Source: Trachythela sp. YZ-2020
Lineage: Eukaryota; Cnidaria; Anthozoa; Malacalcyonacea; Clavulariidae
Direction: 5' to 3'
Assembly: GCA_016169945.1 (NCBI GenBank)
Contig: JADLSH010000228.1
Coordinates: 62,001 to 126,000, forward strand
DNA length: 64,000 nucleotides
A program made the translations under genes and the position numbers. Shown here piece after piece: positions 49,401 to 61,230 of this stretch. The notes under the pieces are model-generated. The model had not been told where the DNA came from and did not search any database. It saw nothing but the letters and a program-made list of their open reading frames with translations. Each line of letters starts with the position of its first letter. The first letter of the stretch is position 1.

Positions 49401-52400
49401 CAACGCGACGAACTAATGACATTTAAGGCAATACGAGAAATGACAACGAGATACTTTACAGAACTGTTTAGTACATGTCACAACAATAATTATGCTCTGA
49501 GAAGTAATGACAGAAAACTTTATCTACCAAAACCAAACACATACTTTACCGCGCGGAGCATGCAGTATCATGGAATAGTCTTCCTCATGAAACTGTTGAC
49601 AAATATGAGTGTCTCTCACTAGCCGGATTCATTCAAACGATTAATTAAGAACCGCTAAAATGATAGAAACACTCGGGCAAAATTTATTTGTCTGGAAGGA
49701 CGTAGTTGGCTTTTCACATGTTTGTTAATACCAATTATAATGAGTGTTAATGATAATAATATTTTCGAGATATAAGCTACTAGTTTCCAACCATTGTTTA
49801 CAGTATCTTATTGGTTAATATCCAAACCGCAAATCCAAGCCAGTTACTCGAAAACGGAAAATAAATTGTATAGCTACCGCACAAACCTTTGAAGCTTTTG
49901 TTGTCGTGCATTTGCCGTGAAAATTTGAAAAAGACTGAACGAAACCCGTTTGTAGCAAAACTGTTTGAATCTAGTACTTTTGTTGAAAATGCAATGCGGA
50001 GAAACGAAGGCGAGAAGATTTCGCGCGATTTTTCGAAATTCAGTACGGAACTAATCGCCGCCTACTTCCGTCGAGTATAAATTAATTTTGACAAAGCCCA
50101 AGGCTTTAGTTGCTCCAATAATCTTTTAGCGTATTCAGAATGTCGCCCAAGACGTCAGTAGGGCATTATGCGCCTAGACAAACTGGGTAGTTCGTCGCGA
50201 ACGCAAGCAATGATGGATATAGTAGCATAATGCGTCTTGTGCCCGTCCATTATATACTGAGGACGCGTAACAAATATGCCAAATTCTGTCAACACTCGTA
50301 AGTATTTCGAGGCAAAATAGATCTCCTAGATTTTTTAAACGTAAATATCTCGCTGAATTTTTCATTCTATGAAATTTAAAGTTAACCATATTTAATTGAA
50401 TTGACTAAGAGAGCATATTGCTCGTACATTTTGATTTTGGCACAAATAAAGTGTTTTCAGAGTTTCTCAAATTGTAACAGAGTGAAGTAACCTTAAGGAA
50501 TCAGCGTAAACATTCAGGCAAGGGTTATACCCAGCAATGAATACATTAATTTACCGTCCTATAGTCCATTTAACCTGTCCTACATACATATAATACTTGA
50601 CAGTCTAATGATGTCGAACAAATTTCGGCCGCAACATAAGGTAAATAGAAGAGCATAAAATGATTAGTAAGGTAAACTTCGTGATGATGCTGGTCATATA
50701 TGCTATTAACAGACTTTGAATGTCACTTTGAATGTCACGATGCTAATATGTCAACCTTTATTGCACTGGAGCTTTCCCATTCGGTCGACTTATTCCACCT
50801 GGTGTTTGCTAGAGTATAATAATATATGTTTGTTATTCGAACAACGGTTAACTATTTATTTAATTTTTGGAAAAATAATTTGAATTTTTGTGCGCCATCC
50901 TTATTCTGTGGCACTGCATTTAGCACTTCTTTAACGTAAAAATCCTGAAAGTATACACCGTACTAGCGCTTTTGGCACAATTAACGTAAGCTATTCTTCC
51001 TAGATTTTACACAACTATCCTATCATTCCGATCCGAGCTTCTTTGACATCTCTCTAACTACACTTAATTCATCCTCCTGTCGGACATACCTTGACATAAG
51101 CTATAAAAAGACTCATTGCATTTGCTTACCCGTCGCGATGCTTGTTATAAAATAATCTAGAATTCATTATCCCATCTACTGAGTAGAGGTTCGTTTCAAG
51201 TTGTCCTCCAGATGTCATGCATGAGTTCATTGTAAGGTCAACTGCAATTAGTGCAGTGGGTCCAAAATTGATTTATGTTTATATTGCAGGATGGACATAT
51301 ATATTTGGCTGACTTCAAGATACTTGAAGGTGCAAAGTGTTATGGTGGTCGTATCCATGAAGACTTGGATTACAAAGTACCTGATGAAATCAATCATGAT
51401 CAGGCTGATGTACGCTACTGTGCAGCACCTCTCGCCTTGTTCTATGTCAATAAGCTTGGTCATCTCATGCCTATTGCCATACAGATTAACCAGGAACCTG
51501 GACCTGAGAATCCAATATGGACACCAAGTGAACCAAATGAACACGACTGGATGTTGGCTAAACTTTGGCTTGGAGTTGCTGAATCTAATTTTCATCAGGT
51601 AATTCGTCGTTTTATTTTCTGAAGGTACTTAATTCATAACAGAGCACCTGACGAACAACTCGGTGTATCGCAATGTATACTTTAAGTCCTCTATAACTCT
51701 ATATACACATCAGTGTATATTTATATAAGCCTACACTCCTACAGGGAACAATGAATATGGACCTTCATACTTCTCCTTCACGTTTTTCATTTAAGTTATT
51801 CTTTCTCGGTTTTTACGGCGCTCTTCTACAGACAGTCGCCAGAGCGACCACCAATAATTTAGGGCTCTCCCCAAGTATATCCTAAAGACTCTTTGTCTTT
51901 ATGAATTAATAGTTGACGTGAAAAATTATTGATATGCCAAGTTGTTATGTTATTATACAACACTATCTACATACTAAAATGTAATGTGTAATGTGTTGTG
52001 TGTGTTTGTGTTGTGTTGTGATGATGATGATGATGATGTGTTGCGTGGTGTCGTTCCGTGCCGCAGGGCAACGGAAGAATTATTCTCTGTAATGTAATGC
52101 AGTGTTCTTTAGTATAATTTCTATCATAATGCGATAATCATGTATCTAATGCGATATATTCATAATGTACATAGTCCATGCAAAATAACATAACTAAAGT
52201 TCATATTGAACAGCCGAGTCTGACATGCATGAACAGAATGCGTTTAAAATATTTAATCAAGTCTCAAATATTTTGTGATCCATACAAGATAGTTCTCAGT
52301 CAACTGTGTGAACAACACTCATTGCTGTATTTATCATTTCAGCTCAGTACTCATTTACTGCGAACTCATTTGACGACCGAATCATTCGCCTTGTCAACAT

Positions 52401-55400
52401 GGCGTAACCTTGCATCACCACATCCAGTATTTAAACTACTTCAACCTCACATCTACGGAATTCTTGCTATTGATACCATTGGCCGCAAGGAATTGATTGG
52501 TTCCGGTGGAATTGTTGATAAATCTCTGTCATTGGGTGGAGGAGGTCACGTGGAATTGATGGAGAAATGTTTCAAGGAGGTAAAAGGATAGAGTACATGT
52601 AATTATTTCAATTTTGTTGGATTTCAACGACAGCCCCTCAATCTAAATAGGAAAAAGTACTTCTCTACGTTTCGATCGCTTTTAAAACTTTTATCACCGA
52701 CGCCGCGATCAACGCTGGACCACCAATCTGCATGTACTTTTCCACCAATCTGCAAGTAGGGTTTTCCGGCCGTGCGAAACTAGCAAACATCACAGATTTT
52801 TTCGGGTGCTCCGGTCACATCCTATAGGAAGAAGACTTGGCAAGTAATAGAGACACATATTCAGGGACGGACTGGTTACCTCAGAGGGGCCCGGGCGATC
52901 TAGTCTAGAAGGGGGCCCCGCACCCCTCCCCCCTCCGGAATGGTTTACCTGTCCTTATCCTTCTGACGACACAGCACTTTAAGCGACAGTGCTCAGTGCT
53001 GTACTTACCTAGATTTCAAAGCTAGATGAGAGGACTGAGCCGGGCTTACAGCCTACTAACAGCGTATTCCCCCTGATAATTCCCAATAAAATGGCTTTTC
53101 AGGGGAGGATCAAGCCTAAAATCTTATCGTAGCATTCTGGTCACGTATAAATAGAGGGTCTGGGGGGCATGCTCCCCGGGGAAAATTTTGAAATTAGAAG
53201 CCCGTAAACGCCATTTCCTGCGTTTTAAGCCGCTGATTTTACTCCAGTTGCATTTTATGACTTCTTTCCAAACATCAGAGCTTAGTTAGTTAGTAAGTGG
53301 TCGTAGCAAATAATTTGATATGACTGTTCCCTCTTTCAAACTAAGCATACAGTTTTTTACAACTCAATAATGATTTATTGAGATTTTGACGCAGTTTAAA
53401 GGGGTTTTCTTTGTTGAAATGATAAAATATAGGCGTTAAATTTGTTCCAATTCAAATTGTTCAGGCCGTGTTCAGTTATTAAAATCTGCGTCCTTGTAGA
53501 CCATTTGCAGAATTACTGGAGCGTAGTATTATACATGCATATCCTCGTCTTCGTTCTTTGATTTATTTTGAATTTGAACGTTATGCTTAAAGTCCTGTCT
53601 GTTTTCAAAAGAATGAAGTCGAGGCTATGAGTGTGTAGTGGTATGCTCCAGTGATTCTGCAAATGGTCTATTTAACGAAGGTTTACATATTAAGATCACA
53701 AAAATCTGACCGGGGGTTATGCCACATTTGCGTCTCCCTGGATACGCTCCCACAATTTGATCGTCCCCCCAGCGATTGTTTGGCCTAATGCTTTATAATT
53801 TTAAGTTCTTGCGTTGTGAGGTTCCGACCGTTTTTGGGCCCCCGTTTTAATCACTCCTGTTTTTGAGGGCCCGCGGCCTGTACTTTTTTAATAGTGCTCG
53901 TTCTGAAGCCAAATGTTTTCTATTAAAGAACAAAAACTACACATGCAGTAAGAGAGCGCGAGGCCCTTACAAGCGCGAGACTCGTGAGGTTTATGCCGCT
54001 TATTCACACATGATTAATCTGGAACTGCTAGCGCTTATCCTAAAAATAACGTAAAGGCACATTTCAAGGGGCCCAAAGGGACCTTACAAGCACCGGGCTT
54101 TTTCCCGGTAACCCCGACTGGCCAGTCCGCCCTTGCACATATTAAACATTTCGTTGCTTTAGTTTTGATGTGAAGGGCTGTCGTTTGTTCATATACAAAG
54201 CATTATGAAAATTAAAGAAAATAATAAATTGAAGAAAAAATCTTTCAATCTAGTTTTATAAACAATTCAATCAATAGGAATTCTATATTTCGGGTTGTTG
54301 GTGTAGACGTAAGGACGCAAACATGGGATGACTGTCCCTGCACTCATGTGAAAAGTCACCAAATAATGTTTACTCTGAAGGCAAAAAGTAATATTTTTAT
54401 GTACTACTGTACTAAAATATTTTGGTGAATGGGATTTCTAGATTGATATTTATAGAAATCTATTTTATTTTGCTAACCATGTGATTATAGCATGTGTGTG
54501 TATGAAACACAAAGTCAGAAACGAGCAATTTCAGTACTGTTACATAAATATATAATACCGGAAGAAATCACTCTCCTCTCAAAGTGCATGATGTGTAGTA
54601 CCTGATGATATGGCTTAGTTTCAAGCACGAATTAAAATGCCACCATTTTCAATGGTTGACATTCTTCCTTGTTCAAAGGCCTTCTGATTATGATCATCTT
54701 CCATCAGAGAGTTCTTGTTATATCAGAAACATGATCTGTATTTTCTGCGTCCCTGAATGAAGATTTAATCAATGGAATGAATTCAAATATCCCTTGTGAA
54801 ATACGTCTATTTAGCTAAAATTATAATTATTTACTTTAAGGTTAACCTGGAAGACTACGTTTTACCGAAGGCATTAAAGAAACGCGGTGTTTACGATACC
54901 AGCAAACTACCAGGTTTTACTATCGTGATGACGGTCTTCTTCTGTGGGAAGCAATTCAAACGTTAGTCAGTGAAATTATTGGTATATACTACAAAAATGA
55001 TGATGACGTGAGACGTGATAATGAGATTCAAAGCTGGATATATGATGTCCACATGAACGGTTGGCGTGTCAACCCAGGTCATAATGATCATGGTGTACCA
55101 GCCTCGTTTGAAAGTCAGGATCAGTTGATTGAAGTCCTGACTGCTCTCATTTTTACATTCTCCTGTCAACATGCTGCTGTGAATTTCAGTCAAAAAGATC
55201 ATTATGGCTTTACGCCTAATGCTCCAGCTATCTTACGTCAGCCACCGCCAACTAGAAAGGGACATGCCACTCTTAAATCAATTATGTCAACTCTTCCAAG
55301 CAAATCACAAGCTGCCAAAGCCATCGCGACTGTTTATATTTTAACCAAGTTTTCTGAAGATGAGGTAAGATGAGGTTCTGTCCCATTTTATAATGAGACA

Positions 55401-55977
55401 GTTCTCTCTTTTTCATGTTCTATCTTGTTGTGGGACATCTGCGTTTGGCATCGTTTCACTCTATCAGCGGGCTGCTATTGCGAGAAATGAATCGTCTTTT
55501 CCTTTTCATTTCCGCCGAAAATGGGCATTCTACATACCAGTAAATTGTATATTGGAAATATTGCCAATGTTCAAATACTATACTTTCATGGTGAATATAG
55601 ATTTCTCATTAGCTATATCACATAATTTGTACGCATTCATTTGCTTGTGTATATATACTTTCAATGCATGTTAAATAGCATAGTTTAATTGTACCGTGTT
55701 AGATAATACATTAATACAAGGGCGTCTTGCTTTATGCTGTGGCTGTGACTATTTATTATAGCGGCAAATTATTTTATTCTATTTCTGTGTTTTCTAGCGT
55801 TATCTGGGAAACTACAGCGCTACAGCTTGGGAAGATAATGAAGCTCTAGATGCAATCAATCATTTCCAAGACAGGCTTGAGGAAATTTCTAAGAAAATCA
55901 AGGAAAGAAACGAGAATTTGGAAGTTCCGTACGTCTATCTCCTTCCTGAACGCATTCCTAATGGAACTGCTATCTGA
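37674..55977 (+). CDS. AOS-LOX: AOS-LOX copy B, 14 exons, frameshifted in exon 13
   Basis: Exons: 37674-37680, 37865-37944, 39025-39274, 40729-40909, 41351-41551, 42126-42368, 42934-43175, 43798-44067, 46931-47108, 48194-48497, 51290-51598, 52343-52579, 54841-55364, 55798-55977. Splice sites and exon lengths equal copy A except exon 13 (524 against 525 nt). I see four replacements against copy A: Tyr518Phe, Glu677Asp, Ile693Val and Ala724Pro. The haem-domain residues Thr66, His67 and Tyr355, the PLAT domain, His759, His764 and Gly802 are all present. The missing base in exon 13 shifts the frame after Phe860 and gives a stop at 54964-54966, a product of about 875 aa lacking His945, Asn949 and Ile1068. 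If real, this copy would be an AOS-PLAT protein with a dead lipoxygenase. If it is a consensus error, the gene is a full duplicate. Confidence 0.9.
37980..38490. repeat. Degenerate tandem repeat in AOS-LOX intron 2, unit B
   Basis: This is the counterpart of 7600-8110 with only scattered base changes. The intron length differs by one base (1081 against 1080). Confidence 0.85.
43296..43594. repeat. GTT/GTC microsatellite in intron 7, unit B
   Basis: This is the counterpart of 12885-13195. The pure tracts differ in GTT and GTC number, making intron 7 12 bp shorter overall (622 against 634). The interrupting 31-mer is conserved at 43448-43478. Confidence 0.95.
45002..45495. repeat. Fold-back element (long hairpin) in intron 8, unit B
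   Basis: This is the counterpart of 14603-15096 with the same length (offset 30399 at both ends). It is essentially unchanged. Confidence 0.88.
46280..46786. mobile_element. Long-TIR element in intron 8, unit B, truncated
   Basis: This is the counterpart of 15883-16648. It lacks about 40 bp at the left end (TTTCAAATATA runs straight into TTTGTCGAAAG) and about 215 bp of the centre and inner right arm. These losses explain most of the 261-bp shortening of intron 8. Confidence 0.75.
48670..49660 (+). mobile_element. LINE reverse transcriptase fragment in intron 10, unit B
   Basis: This is the counterpart of 18515-19500. The C-terminal part is open from 49155 to 49622 (155 codons) because the stop seen in unit A is a Tyr codon here, though other frameshifts remain upstream. 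Inactive. Confidence 0.85.
52862..54135. mobile_element. hAT-like non-autonomous transposon in intron 12, unit B
   Basis: This is the counterpart of 22786-24009 at 1274 bp, with the same CACATATT duplication (52854-52861 and 54136-54143). Its right end CCGCCCTTG is closer to the presumed consensus than that of unit A. It has about 50 extra bases near 53815-53870. Confidence 0.88.
54841..55364 (+). pseudogene. AOS-LOX copy B exon 13 with one-base deletion
   Basis: The T run at 54915-54918 has four bases where copy A has five (24788-24792). The downstream part (55008-55364) is still open in the original frame and encodes the intact QHAAVN iron-ligand motif, so the lesion is single and looks recent. 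Homopolymer position makes a sequencing error plausible. Confidence 0.75.
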
Positions 55978-57548
55978 TGTGAAACTGTACGAAGAACGTT
56001 GCTCCTTATTTTCCCTATTTTGCTTTTCTATTCATCTTTAGTAGATTAATGCCGGTTTTCTTCTCGCGAATTTTGTCGCGCCAGCAGACCATATTATTTT
56101 GTCTTATGCATGAGCTCTAGCCCGATGATATCTAATAATTATGCAGTCTTTTAAAATTCAGCGAAAGAAATCAGTTGTTTCGCGCGAAGAAATTTGCTAG
56201 TGAAAAACCGGCTTACCATGAGCTCTAGTCGTATATGAGCAATATACGACGAGAGCGAATGGTATAATTGTTTTATAATATAGATAGTAATTGCATTAAT
56301 AGACAATTTTGTATTGTAATGTTTTGACAGTTTGTTTAGCCACAATCCGTGTCGCAACTTGGCCTAAATGATATTAAAATGTTTTTGTTAATAATGTGCT
56401 TTTGTTTTATCATTTAAAGTGAAACGGTTTTAGAACAACATTCCTGAAGACTTCAGACTTGAGATATTTTATATAGATTTTCATGTAAAACAAGTGCTTG
56501 TTGACTGCAAAATTTTTTGCTTGCATGCTATTCAGTTTTCCGAAGAATTTCTATTCTGAACATGTTTTTCGCTGCTCTTTCGGTACTAATTCCTGAAAAA
56601 GACTTGATTTACCAGTTTCTAAATTATAAATCCTTTTGCTAACCTGTAAACAATTGCTGGAAGTTTTTTCGTGCTGTTTTTTTCTTTATTAAGGCTCCAA
56701 ATTTCGGGTTGACAAAACTCTTATATAGTTTTTGTGCCGCCATTTTGTTTTTGCTACTCACTGTATATATGAGCTGATATACGGCGAGTAGCTCAACCAA
56801 TCAGGTTGCAGAATAGCTCATATACGGTGGATGACTATATTATAAATACATATATATATATATATTTATTATACTCTCACATTCTTTCACATACGATTGA
56901 CCAATCATATGTCCTTGATAGGGTCACGTGCCTGTCCGACATTTTACGATGTAGAACAGGAGCATGTAGGACAGTAGCTTATCGCCGCTTTTTTCCCTGT
57001 TTAACTCACCTTTTAACATGTTTTGTTAATTTTAAGCACAAAACAAACGGCAGGGCGAAGTAATGTAAAGCAAAGAAAAGGATTTGGAAAATTGAAGTCG
57101 TTTCTTTTATCAGTTTTGTTTAAAAATAAAGCGCGGGAAAACATGTCTTTGAAATTCATTTGTTTATAACAGGTCGAAAGGTCAGTAGAGTTCTTTTTCT
57201 GATTTAAATTATGTCAAATCGTCTTAAATAGACTGAAAGATAGTTAGTATTATTAAGGTGCACTTTTGCTTTCTATAAAACTAGTTTATTTACTTTTTGT
57301 TTTCGTAATTTAAGCAAATTCGCGGCAGAAGTGCCACACAAGTTTTCGCTGTGGTTTTATCGCATTGTTGTTGCATTACTCTCGTTTACAACGTGTTCTT
57401 GTGTTCTCGACTTGCAATATTGGGCTCGACCTTCGGTCTCGCCCAATATTGAAGTCTCGACTTAATATTTTGCCATATTGGGCTCAGAAGAATCCAATAA
57501 GATATAATATATATGTATGCCATGACAATAAAACATGCATATTCGTAA
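55978..57548. other. AOS-LOX copy B 3' region
   Basis: This is the counterpart of 25848-27336. About 70 bases not in unit A are inserted near 56459-56530. The inverted repeat (about 56050-56213), TA run and hairpin (57415-57451) are conserved. Confidence 0.4.
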
Positions 57549-57556
57549 GCGTGTTG

Positions 57557-58682
57557 CAGGGAAGCCGGAACTGGGGGGCAGGAGGGGCAGCTGCCCCTCT
57601 TGCCCTTCTCCAGGAAAGTCAAGGGGGGCAATGGCCGGTGCCCTTTTGATTTTAGGTAAATATTTGTTATAATTTATGAATTCGTTATCGTCCTTATTGA
57701 GAACTATATAAATAAAAACGAAAAATGCAACTACTATGATGATATAAAGCATGTTCAACGAACATTTGCTGGAAAAACTTTAAAAAATAATGTATGAAAT
57801 TAACTTTATGTTAATTTAGGTGGCTCCCTACAGTAATGCATGAGATGATCGCGGGACGAGAGTCAAAAACGCGTGGCAAGTACGTAGACTTTCCCACGCA
57901 AATTCGACGATCAAAACAAAAGAAACATATTTCGCCCGGTTTTTTAAAATAATTTTTACCATTCTGAAAGATTTGTAATGAAAAAATGGCTCTCAAATAT
58001 ATTGAATCCATGGCTCTCAAATATATTGAATAAACTTCAAAATCAAAAGATAAAAACAACATTTGCCACTCGTTTTTGCACGATGAAAGAACAACTTGCG
58101 CCCGCGAACTATTATTAACTAGTCAGCGACGTTTTTATATAAGGGAAATTTCGTGAAGCTGTTGACCCAATTTTGTACCTTTATATGCGTTTTACTCTTT
58201 AGTTTCATCGGTAACCTGCCTTCAAATTTTGACCACAAATTTTAATTTTGGTAAATTTTATATATTTCAATTTAAAAAAAAATCGCCAGTGTAGAACTGC
58301 GTACTCCTCCAAAAAAATTTTGTGTTCTTGAGTCTCTGTGTCTTGATTTCCTGCATTTTCAGAGACAATTTTTGATATATCCCATCTAAACGGAGCCAGG
58401 ATTGTTGTGAGAATACCATAACTGTCCTCTAAACTCAGTTTTTTCCCCCTTTTTGCTTATACTTTGGACAAAAGGGACCTTCACTGGGGGGGGCCAAAAT
58501 AGCTTACTGGGGGGCCCGCATGGGGGCTGGGGGGCCAGCATGGGGGCTGGGGGGGGCTTTTGCCCCTCCAGTACATTAGTTAAAAAAGGCCCTGCCTTAA
58601 ACCCCTTAGTATATTATCAATTTAAAAGTGCCCTTGAATGAAAATCTGCCCCCCTTGCGCTCTCGTCGTTCCGGCGTCCCTG
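57557..58682. mobile_element. Second hAT-like non-autonomous transposon, unit B
   Basis: This is the counterpart of 27345-28429 at 1126 bp, with the same GCGTGTTG duplication (57549-57556 and 58683-58690). It has a repeated G-rich GGGGGCC-type block near 58510-58555 and a 30-bp repeated AATATATTGAAT-containing segment near 58000. Confidence 0.88.
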
Positions 58683-59069
58683 GCGTGTTGGTTTTCCTAG
58701 TTGAGTTAGATATCAAATTATCAATCTTTTGAATAACAAAAAAAGTTTTATCTTAAATTTCTTTCATAATTTTGAGGAAACTTTTATTTCGATTTTTCAT
58801 ATGTTCGGGGAGATTTCTTTAGCTTTTATTGCGAAACAAATTACCATTATTGCACCCATGTATACAGTATTGTAATCATGTCAAATATTCTCGAAAATGT
58901 TTTTAGAATGATATATGGGTAAAAGTATAAATTGATCGGCTATTCTATAGGAATGAGATAGGTATATATCTGAACTGACCATATCGAAGCAATTATAGAT
59001 GATACCCTGTCGAATCTGAGCATGCATGCCGTTTTGTTTACAGTTTTTGTTTTCATCTATAATATTCGA

Positions 59070-60850
59070 TCATAATTCATAAATAAACTAGACCATGTAT
59101 AGGGGTACTGAGCCGATCCTTTATGGAGGGTTACTCTAAAATATTGCCCGAATTCTTATGGAAGATCACTGGTATTTAACGCTATTCATCTTGTCCCGAT
59201 GTTCTAGTTAAATTTCGGGTTGGAGTACGCAGCATTACATTGATGAATTGAGGTCAGATCAGAGCATGTATCATATGGGCTTTAAAACCGCAATTATTTC
59301 CAAAGCTTTGGCAAGTAGAGAACGCAACTTTTCTGAATGCTGGGTCGCTCTTCTAAGTCGATAGCTGAAAATTCTGCAGCCAAAACAAAATGCTTTATCC
59401 TTTTCAAAACTGTCAGTATTCTATATATAGCCATGGGAAACTGGAATTCCAGGTCGCTCATAAAGCAATGGGTCTGACCACTCGCCTGAGTGGCAGGTTT
59501 GTTTTGGCTGAGACGCTGCCGAAGCTTTTCCAGATTGCTCACGAGTGTTAGTTGTTAGATTAGCATAAACGTCTACTTGCGGCTGACCAGTGCATTCTGA
59601 AGAAGTTGGCATCATCAGTAGCAACACTAAACGTTCAAATGATTGGAGAGAAGCCGGTATATAGATGCAAATAGAAGCCGGTATATAGATGCAAAAGATA
59701 AAAGCGTCTATTTAAGTAATGTTTACAACGTGAGCTATCATGTAATATTGAATATTCCACACGAGCCAAAGGCAAGAGATCACACTCGGGCTAAATACAA
59801 CACGCGTCCAAATATTATAATCAACTTGTGAAATGAACTGATTCATAAATGCAAACTATCTACAAGTTTGACATTGGTCAAGTGTCAGTTGTTCATTGAA
59901 GCGTATCAGGTTACAGTTGAGACTCGGATCAAAACACTTAGAATACATATTAAACTAGCGTATGTTGTCGCTGATTTTAGAAGAAATTTATTGAAGAAAT
60001 TGCCAACCTATTCATACCATAGAATGTTTGGTGTATATATTGAAAGAAATTGTAGTTTGGGAAGACAACTATAGTAAGTCTGTATTCCAGTATTTATATT
60101 AGATTAGGAATATAACTTATTGTCTTTGTTTATATATAGCAGGTTTTAATGGCGTTTGATATAGCACTTGATAAAGTCATTCCAAGTAAAAAAGGTGTTT
60201 CGAATCGACTTTTGAAGATTCGCCAAATATTTCTACTGAGCTACTGCTAATACATGGTTATGTTGAAGGTGAGACCGAGTATATATAAACGCTAATGTAT
60301 CTCTAATGATGCAGTGATGTTAAATAGACATGTTTATTGCACCCTTTGCAGGGAACCGGTGTAATTTTTAATATCTGACTGCTGCGTGCTGTGGTAGGTA
60401 GCCCATAATATAAGCTCGTAAAGCTCAAACAGTGATAGTGAGGAACAAATTAATAGTGATTCAATACGAATGCTCATGTGCATACAAATTTTCATGTACT
60501 GTATAATCTATAGATTGAATATTTTAATATTGTGTTTTAATACATGCAGCTGTTGTTTGAAATTTAAAGCTATACAATATTAGCATCAACGGTATAAATT
60601 AGACAGACTATAAAATCAGTCCTGCTATTATAGTATTCATATGCCGTATATAAGCCCAGTGCATAATAAGATCGAATTGCTTGATAATTGATTTAGCTAC
60701 TATAAATTATGAAAAGACCCGGATGAGTTATAAATAGCACTACCATATCAGACAAATTTTTCCCTCTCTACTCTGGTTTATGTAAATCAATCAAATCCGG
60801 TGAATAACTGTGATTACATTAATTCACTTCAATCAGTCACGAGTGAAAAC
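59070..60850. other. Unique right flank, first part
   Basis: No gene was recognised. A 24-bp unit (GAAGCCGGTATATAGATGCA...) is duplicated at 59650-59695. A minus-strand frame at 59421-59627 and a + frame at 59868-60074 are open but match nothing I know. Confidence 0.45.
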
Positions 60851-60851
60851 G

Positions 60852-61016
60852 AGGGGCAAATCACTGATTTAAATCTCGTACACCTTCAGAAAAATCAAAA
60901 TAAATAAAAAAATCACGAAAATATCAGGGGAAAAATCACAATTTTTTTTTAAAAATCACAAGAAAAACCCACATGATTTTTTAATCTCGTACACTTTTTA
61001 GGAGTGATTTGCCCCT
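60852..61016. mobile_element. Possible MITE, 165 bp
   Basis: The ends are exact 14-bp inverted repeats, AGGGGCAAATCACT (60852-60865) and AGTGATTTGCCCCT (61003-61016). The word AATCTCGTACAC occurs inside near both ends in direct orientation. No target-site duplication was seen. The centre is A-rich. Confidence 0.6.
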
Positions 61017-61131
61017 ATGGATAAGAGAGTTTAAGATCTACCGTCTACGTCGCAGCAACTCACCGACACGCCTTCGAAACAAAGAAGTTCTTCATGCGAA
61101 ACAAAAAGTATGCGGAATAACAGAAAAAAAA

Positions 61132-61230
61132 GCACTTAGCCCTAGAATAAAAAAAAAGCACAAAGCACTTAGCCCTAGAATAAAAAAAAAGCACAAAGCA
61201 CTTAGCCCTAGAATAAAAAAAAAGCACTAA
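61132..61230. repeat. 33-bp minisatellite, three copies
   Basis: The unit begins GCACTTAGCCCTAG and includes an A9 run. It reads as an 11-residue peptide repeat on the + strand, but the frame around it is short and unsupported, so I treat it as non-coding. Confidence 0.9.

Larger units (their letters stand above)
31266..59069 (+). repeat. Segmental tandem duplication, unit B
   Basis: This is the 27,804-bp partner of 848-28816. It carries the second AOS-LOX copy and the same set of transposons at the same relative positions, so those insertions predate the duplication (or the allelic split). Unit-specific changes include a 20-bp loss in the mariner-like MITE, loss of one end of the intron 8 TIR element, about 170 extra bases in intron 11, and about 70 extra bases 3' of the gene near 56459. 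Confidence 0.93.

Noticed and set aside
59421..59627. Minus-strand 68-codon frame with Ser/Thr/Gln-rich composition
   Set aside because: No recognised domain, no splice context I could support, and an overlapping frame of equal length.
61009..61230. Basic repeat protein with an 11-residue unit
   Set aside because: It is the translation of a 33-bp minisatellite in a short frame with no homologue or gene structure.
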